Shown in pieces: positions 34,480-42,547 of a DNA stretch of 47,546 nucleotides. How positions within the stretch are numbered: the stretch's first letter is position 1; the number at the start of each line of letters is the position of its first letter. The notes beneath the pieces were generated by a model, which saw only the letters and a list, made by a program, of their open reading frames with translations, ran no database searches and was not told the DNA's origin. Both the position numbers and the translations under genes were made by a program. The stretch spans positions 1 to 47,546 of the forward strand of contig CAZBSE010000014.1 of NCBI GenBank assembly GCA_964494385.1, given 5' to 3'. The DNA comes from CAZBSE01 sp964494385 (GTDB taxonomy: Bacteria > Actinomycetota > Humimicrobiia > Humimicrobiales > Humimicrobiaceae).

Positions 34480-34545
34480 AGCTTACCTGGTACAAGCATC
34501 ATGCTATTAATTTTATAAATAAACTAACCCTTAAGGAAGTACTTT

Positions 34546-34641
34546 ATGAGCTCGGTTATTAAAAAGAGAAGAAGAAAAATGAGAAAGAAAAAGCATAAGA
34601 AAATGCTTAAAAAAACAAGATGGCAGAGAAGAAATAAATGA
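34546..34641 (+). CDS. bS22/AURKAIP1-COX24-type small ribosomal protein
   Basis: This 31-residue, extremely basic protein (MSSVIKKRRRKMRKKKHKK then MLKKTRWQRRNK) closely resembles the actinobacterial bS22 protein of the 30S subunit and the COX24_C domain family. It contains 19 Lys/Arg residues. The signal is clear: AAGGAAG lies six bases before the ATG. Its stop overlaps the start of the methyltransferase gene (ATGA), so the two are translationally coupled. bS22-like proteins are widespread in actinobacteria, so this is a useful taxonomic marker. It is shorter than usual gene-calling cut-offs. Confidence 0.88.
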   Translation: MSSVIKKRRRKMRKKKHKKMLKKTRWQRRNK

Positions 34642-35597
34642 TAAAAAACAATAATGTCAATAAAAAGGAATTGCTGGACATTCTTGATAAAAAGATCCTT
34701 GTCAGCGATGGGGCCATGGGCACAATCCTGTTTGCGGCAGGTCTTACCGGATGCCCCGATTCATTGAATATAGATAACGGCGGCATTAAAAAGGTAACAG
34801 ATATCCATCTTGGTTACCTTGAAGCAGGCTCGGATATTATTCAGACCAATACCCTTGGTTCCACTTCCGTAAAACTTGGGTCCCTGGGACTGGAAAAAGA
34901 AGTTGAAAAAATAAACCGGAATGCGGTAAAAGCAGTAAAACAGGCCATTGACATATACCTTTCAAAATCTAAAAAAAGCAAGCCGCTGTTTATTGCCGGC
35001 GATGTAGGTCCCCTGGGAAAATTGCTTGAACCGGTCGGCGGCTTAAAGCACCGCGAAGCAGTAGACTCATTCTCGGAACAGGCGGAACTGTTGATAGGAG
35101 AAGGAGCGGACCTTATAATAATCGAAACCATAATAGATTTAAACGAAGCACTGGCAGCAATCGAAGCTGTCAGAAAAATATCAAAAGACATTCTCATTGC
35201 CTGTACCCTTTCCTTCGGCGAAAACGGCGTAACCATCATGGGAAACAAAGCAGAAGACGTAATAGGCGAACTAACTGGTGCAGGAGCGGACATAGCCGGG
35301 GCAAACTGCGGCATGGGTTCAGATTCAATGATAAGTGTGGTTAAAAAAATGAGAGAAGCAAATACAGATGCCAGACTTATCTTCCAGCCCAATGCGGGAC
35401 TGCCTGTGGTGGTAGAGGGCAGGACCATATATAATGAAACACCGGAAATTATGGCTTCAAATGTGGAAAAGTTTCTATCCTACGGACCCTCCATAATCGG
35501 GGGATGCTGCGGCAGTACCGTAAAACACATACGGTCAATAGCAAATATAGTGAGCCGTTACAATAAAACATGCAGTAATTATACGGCCGTAAGCTGA
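34638..35597 (+). CDS. Homocysteine S-methyltransferase domain protein
   Basis: This 319-residue protein equals the N-terminal homocysteine-binding module of MetH as a stand-alone unit. It starts with KKILVSDGAMGTILFAAGL, has QTNTLGST, IAGDVGPLG, AGANCGMGSD (first zinc Cys) and ends with IIGGCCGST (the other two zinc Cys). It would transfer a methyl group to homocysteine from a corrinoid protein or other donor; no cobalamin-binding or methyltetrahydrofolate domain is attached or adjacent. Its ATG overlaps the stop of the bS22-like gene. Confidence 0.9.
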   Translation: MIKNNNVNKKELLDILDKKILVSDGAMGTILFAAGLTGCPDSLNIDNGGIKKVTDIHLGYLEAGSDIIQTNTLGSTSVKLGSLGLEKEVEKINRNAVKAVKQAIDIYLSKSKKSKPLFIAGDVGPLGKLLEPVGGLKHREAVDSFSEQAELLIGEGADLIIIETIIDLNEALAAIEAVRKISKDILIACTLSFGENGVTIMGNKAEDVIGELTGAGADIAGANCGMGSDSMISVVKKMREANTDARLIFQPNAGLPVVVEGRTIYNETPEIMASNVEKFLSYGPSIIGGCCGSTVKHIRSIANIVSRYNKTCSNYTAVS

Positions 35598-35607
35598 CAG
35601 TAATCCC

Positions 35608-36284
35608 TTAGAATTTTTTACCTGTTCTTTCCACCAGCGGCATTAATTTATTTTCCAGGGAATTTTCATCTTCATCCAGACTGGCCTTCAGTAAAAACCA
35701 TCTTTCAATATGTTCGGCAAATCCGCCCGGAGGGATTATAACTAGATTTCCAAGTGTCTCCATCTCCAGTATATCCTGATTGGTATAAACTTCCGTATTT
35801 ACCCCTAAGTCAGGATATTTTAATTTACGGTCACAATCATACCTCTTTATAAAAACCATGCCGTCAAGATAATATGCCATCCAGCCGGGTGTATTTAAAA
35901 CACCAATTTTCTGGGCTGTTTCCGATCCCGGGTCCTGTTTTAACTGGATGAACTTATCGCCCCATACCCACCGGGGGTCTTTCATCCGGGTGTAGCCCCA
36001 GAGAACGATCGGTCTTACCGGAAGAAGATTATCTTCTCTTGACTGGCAAGGCTCCTGAGGTATTACTGCTCTTCCGCCCTGTGCCATCACCGAAAGTGCC
36101 CAGGGGGCAGTCTCTATATCCCACAGATTATGATTAATTAGTCTATGCAAAACTTTAACACTGCCGTCATCCGATTCAATAGTTATTTCCATTTCCTTTT
36201 GAATGCCGGTAGTTTCCTCGGTTCTCTGGATAAGCTTAAGAGTTTTTCCATTTCGGCTATATTCCACCGGATTATTATCAGGGT
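35608..36284 (-). CDS. DUF4380-like protein, N-terminus lost in assembly gap
   Basis: The readable 225 residues continue in frame (PDNNPVEYSRNG...) to the run of Ns, so the 5' end is missing. Features such as LINHNLWDIETAPWALSVMAQGGRAVIP, IVLWGYTRMKDPRW and LEMETLGNLVIIPPGG fit the DUF4380 family, which has a galactose-mutarotase-like beta-sandwich of unknown substrate. A shorter reading starting at GTG 36267 would be an artefact of the gap. It converges with the homocysteine methyltransferase gene. Confidence 0.7.
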
Positions 36285-36384
36285 NNNNNNNNNNNNNNNN
36301 NNNNNNNNNNNNNNNNNNNNNNNNNNNNNNNNNNNNNNNNNNNNNNNNNNNNNNNNNNNNNNNNNNNNNNNNNNNNNNNNNNNN
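36285..36384. other. Assembly gap (100 Ns)
   Basis: Exactly 100 unknown bases mark a scaffold join of unspecified true length. Reading frames that cross it are not real. It cuts the DUF4380-like gene and the glycosidase-like gene, which may or may not be adjacent in the genome. Confidence 0.99.
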
Positions 36385-37000
36385 ATATGTTTCCCCTGGC
36401 CGGTGCCCTTATATAATCGAACTGGATCTCTTTTACCCCTTTTTCTGCAAGCTCCTTTATCATTTGTATGTGATAATCCCATACTTCCTGACTATAAATA
36501 TCAGGCCAGTAAGAACCTTCCGAATAAAGCGGCTTGCCGGTTCTCGAGTCCATGATTGCCAGTTCAGGTTTGGACTTTGGCAGTATGTAGTCCTTAAATA
36601 CAACCATCCTGGCTATGCTGTTAATCTTTCTGCGTCTCATTTCCTCCAGCAATATTTCTATGTCGTAGTAATTTTTATCCGCTCCTATTTCCCGGGCTAA
36701 TTCCACTTCAGTATTGTAATTAACATATCCCCAGGCATCTTTAACATCAAACACGATACTATTCAGCTCGGTTTTGTCTATTAACCTGTATATCTCATTT
36801 CTTTTTTCAATATTGCCTGTATTATATCCGTTTAGATATACCGCTTTCTGGGTACCGGGTATTATCTTTAAATATCTTTTACTGACCTTATCACCCAAAA
36901 AGCCTTTATAGGCCTCGGCTTCCAGGTTATTTAAAGGAATAATAAAAAGAATGGATATCAGTGATATCATCAGTATTACCATTATTGACTTTTTTTGCAT
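36385..37000 (-). CDS. Putative glycoside hydrolase (DUF4015-like), C-terminus lost in gap
   Basis: The readable ~205 residues begin with an N-terminal membrane anchor or signal (IMVILMISLISILFIIPL), then KAVYLNGYNTGN, LNSIVFDVKDAWGYVNYNTEV, NSIARMVVFKD and IQMIKELAEKGVKEIQFDYIRAP. This matches the putative glycosidase family PF13200 (DUF4015), a TIM barrel with FDVKD and QFDYIR acidic residues. It is probably secreted or membrane-bound and acts on extracellular polysaccharide, which is inference. The frame runs into the gap before any stop. Confidence 0.75.
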
Positions 37001-37255
37001 TGCTCTTCCGCTTTATAATCCTGTAAAATTTAATGGCTAAAGTTTTGCGTACTTTTTTGATTATTATATTTGTTTATCTGGCAAATTGCTAATATCATTA
37101 CAGGTAATTACAGGAGTGTAAAAAGAAAGGAAATTTATAGAGGACCATCTCTTCTGACAGCAGGCATAAAAATAAGTGCCCCTTCCGGATATGTTTACTC
37201 TTTTAACCGGACTACCTCACTCACGGCGCCTGCTAAATCTGCTCTCTTTAAATTA

Positions 37256-37741
37256 TTATTTTAATTTCATTTCAAACTCAATCTCATCCCTGATGGGAAT
37301 TCCATAGTTTCCGACTTCCGGTATTGCCGGTTTAATTTTTCTTGAAATGTCAACTGCTCCCGGGTATACTTTTACTGCCCTTAAACCTCTTTGCTGATAA
37401 AACTTAATTGCATCTATATTATCATTGGTAGTTATGAGCCACACTCTCTCCAGTTCTGCTTCTTTGGCAAATTCTATGACTCTGCTTATAAGCCCGGCGC
37501 CTATTCCCTTATCTTCCAGTAAGCTGTCCAGGCTCACTATCTCAAGACTTCTCCCTTTGATTTTATAAGTAATCAACCCTTTGTTTTTCCCATCAGCCTC
37601 TGCAATAAATCCATCCAGCTTATCATAGTAGTGCAGCTTTCCCCTAGTCAAAACGAAACTGCTTCCCCAGCGGGTTTTTAAAAATTCTTTAACCCAGGAT
37701 TTGTTCTTTTTATCAATTTTTTTTATTTTTATTTCCGTCAA
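37256..37741 (-). CDS. GNAT-family N-acetyltransferase
   Basis: This 161-residue protein has the acetyl-CoA loop of GNAT enzymes in SLLEDKGIGAGLISRVIEFAKE (about 74-95) followed by ITTNDNIDAIKFYQQRGL, the typical motif B. Substrate is unknown. The TTG start lacks a clear Shine-Dalgarno sequence. The region upstream in the window (37001-37255, toward the glycosidase gene) shows no gene. Confidence 0.85.
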   Translation of the reverse strand: MTEIKIKKIDKKNKSWVKEFLKTRWGSSFVLTRGKLHYYDKLDGFIAEADGKNKGLITYKIKGRSLEIVSLDSLLEDKGIGAGLISRVIEFAKEAELERVWLITTNDNIDAIKFYQQRGLRAVKVYPGAVDISRKIKPAIPEVGNYGIPIRDEIEFEMKLK

Positions 37742-37774
37742 TGTTTCTTGGCTATAGAACCCCTAATTTCTTTA

Positions 37775-38071
37775 CTACTTCTTTTTTTTATCCATCTGCT
37801 CCATTATCTCTTCTATCTTCTTCTTCTCCCAGCTTGCTCCGGTAAATTTACTGAATGCAAAAACTCCCATAGCATGCCAGAAAAGACCAATTCCCCAGAA
37901 AACAGTAACCCAGTAAAACCATAATGCGTAAGGGCTTGTAACCAGGTTAATCACCAGCAATACCACATTTACCCCTACATAAGCAAACAGGTGGCTGTAG
38001 AAACCTTTTATCTCGTCAACTCTTCTTTTGGCTGCTTTGTATTTTTCTTCATCTGTCTTTACTTCGCTCAT
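37775..38071 (-). CDS. 2TM-domain small membrane protein
   Basis: This 98-residue protein has a charged helical start (EEKYKAAKRRVDEIKGFYSHLFAYVGVN), two transmembrane helices (about 27-46 and 53-75, with FYWVTVFWGIGLFWHAMGVF) and a charged tail (WEKKKIEEIMEQMDKKKK). It fits the 2TM domain family often found with histidine kinases or small regulators. AAAGGAGG precedes the ATG. It probably belongs to the membrane-protein cluster that runs from padR. Confidence 0.75.
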   Translation of the reverse strand: MSEVKTDEEKYKAAKRRVDEIKGFYSHLFAYVGVNVVLLVINLVTSPYALWFYWVTVFWGIGLFWHAMGVFAFSKFTGASWEKKKIEEIMEQMDKKKK

Positions 38072-38131
38072 TATTCTAACCTCCTTTGATGCTAATAATT
38101 TTTATACTTTAACCCCGTTTCCAGATAGTAA

Positions 38132-38557
38132 TCAATACTCGTAATTTAAATATTTCTTTGAAAGAGGGTCATTAAACCTCTTCCATAGAATTGCCCCTAT
38201 TATGGTCCCTACGGGGAAAAAGAATACCATGGTTATCACCAGGACCGCTCTGCCCAGAGGTACCGCAAAAGATTTCCTCTGATAAATACCAATAAGCTCT
38301 GCAATATATAATGCCGGACCGATTAGTGAATAAACCATCCTGAAGGGAAAGCTGATAATACTGCCCATTATATTGGCTGCGTTGCCCAGGGTAAACGGTC
38401 CGCTTAAATAGCTCCTAATAAAATCCAGTGAGCCCCAGCCGAATCCCGAGAATACTGCTATTCCCAGAAGAATAGCCATTACCCAGCACAGTATTAATAC
38501 CCCTTCCAGCTGCCTTTTCCCTTCTTTCAATTCTTTTTTAGCCATCTCTTCCATCAT
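38132..38557 (-). CDS. Small integral membrane protein, unknown function
   Basis: This 141-residue protein has three to four hydrophobic segments (about 22-40, 60-90, 100-128) after a basic/acidic start (MMEEMAKKELKEGKRQLEG). I do not assign a family, though the ending FFPVGTIIGAILWKRFNDP is typical of small bacterial membrane proteins with a DUF4870-like look. AAAGGA lies three bases before the first ATG. It lies between the GIN and 2TM genes. Confidence 0.65.
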   Translation of the reverse strand: MMEEMAKKELKEGKRQLEGVLILCWVMAILLGIAVFSGFGWGSLDFIRSYLSGPFTLGNAANIMGSIISFPFRMVYSLIGPALYIAELIGIYQRKSFAVPLGRAVLVITMVFFFPVGTIIGAILWKRFNDPLSKKYLNYEY

Positions 38558-38635
38558 TGATCCTTTCTTATAGTCTTTTTAATCTTAACAATCAATAAAT
38601 CTTCTATGAATCCGCTTGTTAAATTATACCTGTCC

Positions 38636-39385
38636 CTAGTCTATGTTTTTAATCCTGCCAAGCCCGGAAATGTCCTGCTTTACAATCGGGGTTCCGATAT
38701 AATAAACATTTCCCACACCGCTGATCCTAATATCAAGCTCCCCGGTTACATTTACAGTAGCGCTGCCGGCTCCCGAAAGTTTGATTTTGCATTCCTTACT
38801 CTCTAGTTCTTTAGCATTGTATTTCCCCACTCCGCTTATATCAATATCCTGGCTGTCGACTTTCCCGCTCAAGGTCAAACCGCCTGCTCCCGATGATTCA
38901 ATATTAATCTCATCGGCGTTGATATTAAAATCAATATCTCCCGCACCGCTTATATCAAATTCAAACCGATCAGTGTCAAGATTTTCACAATCGACTCTCC
39001 CGGCTCCGCTCATTGAAATCTTATTAAGGTCAACCACACACAGGTAAAAATTTATATTTTCCACGGGTACGAAATTATAACCTCTCCTGAATCTGATAGT
39101 CAGTTCATCCCCGGAGACGTCTGTCTCTATCAAGGGAAGTATATTATCATCTGCTTCTACCATCAGTGATTCTTCGTCTCCCTGGGTTATAATCAAATTC
39201 CCCATTCCTGTAAATTCTATCTCGCTGAAACCGGACACGTCTCTTTGTTCAGTCTTAATATCTCCGGATCCCCTTACTATACCTATGGTCCATTTGCATG
39301 AGACCGCAAATAAGGCCAGCATACTTATTACAGCTGCTATTTGAATTATTTTCACAGCCTTACTTTTTTTAATTATCCTGCTCAT
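38636..39385 (-). CDS. GIN-domain (DUF2807) lipoprotein
   Basis: This ~249-residue protein has a lipoprotein signal with lipobox FAVSC and a beta-helical GIN domain with repeated units (ISMSGAGRVD, FDISGAGDID, IESSGAGGLT, DISGVGKYNA, LSGAGSATV, RISGVGNVY). Such proteins sit on the outer face of the membrane; function is unknown. I moved the start to ATG 39385 because AAGGAGG lies just before it; an in-frame TTG at 39403 precedes that site. It is downstream of DUF4097 in the padR module and the two beta-helix proteins may act together. Confidence 0.87.
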   Translation of the reverse strand: MSRIIKKSKAVKIIQIAAVISMLALFAVSCKWTIGIVRGSGDIKTEQRDVSGFSEIEFTGMGNLIITQGDEESLMVEADDNILPLIETDVSGDELTIRFRRGYNFVPVENINFYLCVVDLNKISMSGAGRVDCENLDTDRFEFDISGAGDIDFNINADEINIESSGAGGLTLSGKVDSQDIDISGVGKYNAKELESKECKIKLSGAGSATVNVTGELDIRISGVGNVYYIGTPIVKQDISGLGRIKNID

Positions 39386-39429
39386 ATTTTCCTCCTTATT
39401 CAAATATTTATTTAATGGCGTTGTACCGG

Positions 39430-40329
39430 CTAATAATCTACCCTGATATCCCCGGAAGTGGTACTTGCAGCAATTTCTCTCTCGCCGCTTCCTATTGTAC
39501 CCTCCAGACTTCTCCTGCTTGAAGTGGTTATCTTGATCGGAAATCTATTCTCGATATCGCCTGATACGGTACTTGCCTTAAGGCAGAACTCCGCATCTTC
39601 GGAAAGATAAATATCAATATCGCCAGACGTGGTTTTAACATTAATATCACTGGGACCCTCCTGCTGTATATAAATATCGCCGGATACGGTTCCTACCTTA
39701 ATATTATCATTCTGGCTGCCATCCTCAAGGACTACGTCTCCTGATACAAGCTGAATATTTATATTCCCTGTGTAACCATTTAAATTAACATCCCCCGATG
39801 TTGTTTTAAATTTTATATCATCGGTAAATAAGGATTCGCCTTTAAAATCTCCTGATACTCCACTAAAGTTAAATTCATTGACCTTCAGGTCACTCACACT
39901 TATATCCGATGACACAGTATCCACTTTTAGAACCTCTATCGAATCTTCGGGAATATATATATCCAGATTGGTTCTCCATATATTGATTCCAATAAAAATA
40001 GTTTTTTGCTGAATTATCTCTATTCTCAGCTCATCACCCGACATATATGCAATCAAAGACGGTATATCCCTGTTTCTGTTTGTAGAGACTTCACCATGAA
40101 AATGTACCTTAATCTCATCACCCTCTGTGGGTATGATATTAATATCGGTACTGGTTATGTCTGCATAAATTTCATTTACCTCATCAGCATCAAAGGTTTT
40201 GGACTCATCAATTTTTTCTACTGCAATAGAGAAATTACCTGTTATTATCAGAATGACTCCGGCAACCATAAAGGATGCCGCCATAATAATAGCCAGCCAT
40301 ATAACAAATTTTCTTATATTGAACTTCAT
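39430..40329 (-). CDS. DUF4097-family beta-repeat protein with membrane anchor
   Basis: This 299-residue protein has one N-terminal transmembrane helix (about 8-30) and a long beta-helix of recurring SGDI/SGDV units (about one each 20 residues: SSDISVSDL, VSGDFKG, TSGDVNLNG, VSGDVVLED, VSGDIYIQ, TSGDIDIY, VSGDIENR, TSGDIRVDY). It is anchored and exposed outside. DUF4097 genes commonly follow padR and DUF1700 genes, as here. GGGAG lies eight bases before the ATG. Confidence 0.88.
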   Translation of the reverse strand: MKFNIRKFVIWLAIIMAASFMVAGVILIITGNFSIAVEKIDESKTFDADEVNEIYADITSTDINIIPTEGDEIKVHFHGEVSTNRNRDIPSLIAYMSGDELRIEIIQQKTIFIGINIWRTNLDIYIPEDSIEVLKVDTVSSDISVSDLKVNEFNFSGVSGDFKGESLFTDDIKFKTTSGDVNLNGYTGNINIQLVSGDVVLEDGSQNDNIKVGTVSGDIYIQQEGPSDINVKTTSGDIDIYLSEDAEFCLKASTVSGDIENRFPIKITTSSRRSLEGTIGSGEREIAASTTSGDIRVDY

Positions 40330-40334
40330 CTTTT

Positions 40335-40910
40335 CTACTCCCTTCCGGTTATAATTCTTAAATTAAATTTTATATACCTCACAAAAACTCTATACAGCAG
40401 CTTTGCCAGATATATACAGCCTATAAAAAATAATATCCCAAAACACACCAGCCCAATTGAACCAATTATTGCTACTGCCGGATTAATTAAAACTGAAAAA
40501 TACTGTGGAAACAGCGGCCCGAAAATTGACGCAAAAAAAACGGTGATCCCGGATGCGGCAAAAGCAATTGCACAGACAAATAAAGCCATGAGCACCCCTG
40601 CTATTGCAATAAACGGACCCAGTATAAATATAAGATTGAAAAATCCCAGCCCCAGGGTAGCAAATACCGCCCTGGTTATGTTTGCCGCAGATGCAGTTTT
40701 CTCTGCCCGGTTCACAAGTATGCTGGCCTTAAGCTGATTGGCCAGCGATCTCGGGTCCCCAAGGGAACCGGCAATATCTTCTTCGGTTCTTCCTTCTGCA
40801 AATCCCTCTTTGAAATGTTCTTCAAAATCACTTATCACGTCTTTCCTGTCCCCTTCCGGAATTCCCGTCATATAAGACGATAATTTTTTAATATAATCTT
40901 TTTTATTCAT
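40335..40910 (-). CDS. DUF1700 (HAAS-domain) membrane protein
   Basis: This 191-residue protein begins with a HAAS domain (DYIKKLSSYMTGIPEGDRKDVISDFEEHFKEGFAEGRTEEDIAGSLGDPRSLANQL), which binds PadR-type partners or membranes, and then has about four transmembrane segments (about 75-175). It overlaps padR by eight bases and precedes DUF4097 by five. The set looks like a membrane stress sensor unit analogous to PspC/LiaI modules, but no function has been shown that I can name. Confidence 0.88.
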   Translation of the reverse strand: MNKKDYIKKLSSYMTGIPEGDRKDVISDFEEHFKEGFAEGRTEEDIAGSLGDPRSLANQLKASILVNRAEKTASAANITRAVFATLGLGFFNLIFILGPFIAIAGVLMALFVCAIAFAASGITVFFASIFGPLFPQYFSVLINPAVAIIGSIGLVCFGILFFIGCIYLAKLLYRVFVRYIKFNLRIITGRE

Positions 40911-41226
40911 TCTTCACACCGCCTTTTAAAAATCCATTTACTTTCTTAACAAATGTAAGCCATTCCTCTTTCAGCTCCTTTTCCATTTTTTTCCCGGCTT
41001 CTGTCAGCTGGTAGTACTTTCTGGGAGCTCCTTCTTTTGATTCTTCCAGATAAGTAGTAACATAACCATCATTTTTAAGGCGCCTCAGCAGCGGGTAAAT
41101 TGTTCCTTCCGAAATTGAAATACTCTTGGAAATCTCATTTACCAGTTCATAGCCGTACCTGTTTTTCTTGGCCAGCAGCGCCAGGGCACATAGTTCCAGC
41201 ACTCCCTTTTTAAACTGTATATTCAT
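40903..41226 (-). CDS. PadR-family transcriptional regulator
   Basis: This 107-residue protein has the PadR winged helix: LELCALALLAKKNRYGYELVNEISKSISISEGTIYPLLRRLKNDGYVTTYLEESKEGAPRKYYQLTEAGKK. PadR proteins repress their own operons and are relieved by ligand or partner proteins. It is the first gene of the DUF1700-DUF4097-GIN module. GAGAGGA lies ten bases before the ATG, and a good promoter is 35 bases further upstream. Confidence 0.93.
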   Translation of the reverse strand: MNIQFKKGVLELCALALLAKKNRYGYELVNEISKSISISEGTIYPLLRRLKNDGYVTTYLEESKEGAPRKYYQLTEAGKKMEKELKEEWLTFVKKVNGFLKGGVKNE

Positions 41227-41260
41227 AATATCACATCCTCTCTATTATCTTTAGAGCTGC

Positions 41261-41289
41261 ATTATAACACAAGGTAACGTGCAGTGCAA
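41261..41289 (-). promoter_or_regulatory. Promoter of the padR module
   Basis: On the minus strand TTGCAC (41284-41289), a 17-base spacer and a perfect TATAAT (41261-41266) lie upstream of padR. No clear PadR operator dyad (ATGT-N8-ACAT) was found. Confidence 0.6.
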
Positions 41290-41419
41290 GATACTATTTT
41301 ATTAATTATATCTTTCTTAGTTTTATACGAAACTCTACCAGGCGGCTTTACCCGCTGTTTCATTTTTATTATTATATGTGTATCATATTTGGCAATAGTA
41401 AAAGATAATCTTAAAAATC

Positions 41420-41905
41420 ATGAAACTTACCGGCAAAGACACTGCAGAATACCTCAATCACTGCTATTCTGCGGTTGATGGGCTATGGTTCGTAAAGACC
41501 GAAGAAAAATACGGATTTGATGCCGCCCTGGATTTGGATGAAGAAGTATGGAAGGTCATGCCTAAAATACAGGCCCGGTTCTTAAAACATAAACTAGGCA
41601 TAAGCCGCGGTCTTATGTCTTTAATTAAATGTTTTTCGGTTAAACTGAATTTAGATGGCTTCAAATTCAAAATAGAAAAACCCAACCGCAACGAAGTAAA
41701 AATAATAATCAGCAGCTGTCCCTGGCACAATATAATGGTCAAATCCAACAGGGCAGAGCTTTCTGAAAAAGTGGGCAGTAGAATATGCAGTGCGGAATAC
41801 AATGTTTGGGCAAAAGAATTTGGAAACGGTATAAGTTTTAAACTGGAAGATAAAATATGCAAGGGTTCCCGGTTTTGTATTTTAACCTTTAGAAACATTA
41901 AATAA
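41420..41905 (+). CDS. DUF6125-like protein
   Basis: This 161-residue protein resembles a family (DUF6125, from memory) related to L-2-amino-thiazoline-4-carboxylate hydrolase-like proteins. It has AEYLNHCYSAVDGLWFVKTEEKYGFDAALDLDEEVW at the start and the Cys-containing IIISSCPWHNIM and GSRICSAEYNVWAKEFG segments near residues 97-135. These are common in anaerobes near corrinoid metabolism, but nothing adjacent here confirms that. There is no Shine-Dalgarno sequence before the ATG. It converges with the next gene. Confidence 0.6.
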   Translation: MKLTGKDTAEYLNHCYSAVDGLWFVKTEEKYGFDAALDLDEEVWKVMPKIQARFLKHKLGISRGLMSLIKCFSVKLNLDGFKFKIEKPNRNEVKIIISSCPWHNIMVKSNRAELSEKVGSRICSAEYNVWAKEFGNGISFKLEDKICKGSRFCILTFRNIK

Positions 41906-41917
41906 ACCAATCCGTAA

Positions 41918-42211
41918 CTACTCTTCTGCTCTTACTGCTCTCCATCCCCTGTAATCCTGTCTGGTTATCTTGGTAATTTCCCTGACCTCTCCCGAATAGG
42001 TAATATCATAGGCATTTTTATCATCTGCACTGCCGGAGGTCCAGTAATATATAACCATCCCATCAGGGGCCCATATGGGCCCTTCTTTATCGGGAGTCTT
42101 ATTATAATGTGCCCTGCCTTCCTTACTATCGAAATAACCGCCGCAATTCTGTCCCCTGTACATGAACAGGCTCACATATTCTTCGGCTGTAGGGCGGATA
42201 CCATCCCTCAT
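41918..42211 (-). CDS. Hypothetical protein, possibly 5'-incomplete
   Basis: This 97-residue protein has no family I recognise. It is rich in Tyr, Gly and Asp (MYRGQNCGGYFDSKEGRAHYN, PIWAPDGMVIYYWTSGSADDKNAYD). The ATG at 42211 has GGGAG nine bases upstream. However, the frame stays open for 27 more codons before a TAA, and that stretch (...IYFYWQLLCCELTGGREKVF) reads like coding sequence, so the protein may begin further upstream at a rare start codon, or it may be a remnant of a longer gene. Confidence 0.5.
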   Translation of the reverse strand: MRDGIRPTAEEYVSLFMYRGQNCGGYFDSKEGRAHYNKTPDKEGPIWAPDGMVIYYWTSGSADDKNAYDITYSGEVREITKITRQDYRGWRAVRAEE

Positions 42212-42547
42212 GAAAACTTTCTCCCGCCCCCCAGTAAGCTCACAGCAGAGTAGCTGCCAGTAAAAATAAATAGTCCACAGTTCCTGGAGTTAAAAAAGTT
42301 TCTTTCTTGCTTTCACTTTCACTGCTCTTTCATATAGCAACCCGGCTTTTGGTTAAATTCTATTAACCGTAAATATTATGACGCCGACAGGAAAAAATAG
42401 AAAACTACTCCGTTCTTTGTAAAAGAAATAATTTCCAATAGTACGAATCAAATTTTGTATTGATTGAATAAAGGTATCAATTTGTTTATAATATATAAAC
42501 TTATTATTAATACAAATATTAAACATTATATAAAGTAATTAAATTTT
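42212..42547 (+). promoter_or_regulatory. Intergenic region with promoter for the GGDEF/HD-GYP gene
   Basis: This 336-base gap holds TTGAAT (42464-42469), a 17-base spacer and a perfect TATAAT (42487-42492) upstream of the c-di-GMP gene. ATTGAT (42459-42464) and ATCAAT (42476-42481) form a 6-bp dyad over the -35 region, a possible operator. The half nearer the hypothetical gene shows only an open extension of that gene's frame. Confidence 0.55.

Noticed and set aside
34086..34545. Cobalamin riboswitch or S-box ahead of nrdJ or the homocysteine methyltransferase.
   Set aside because: No recognisable B12 box (GCCACTG type) or S-box core was found on either strand.
36145..36700. Plus-strand frames and a minus-strand frame that cross the N run.
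   Set aside because: The run of Ns has arbitrary length, so any frame across it is meaningless.
37070..37264. A 64-residue plus-strand frame between the glycosidase and GNAT genes.
   Set aside because: No ribosome site, no family features, and it runs over the end of the GNAT gene.
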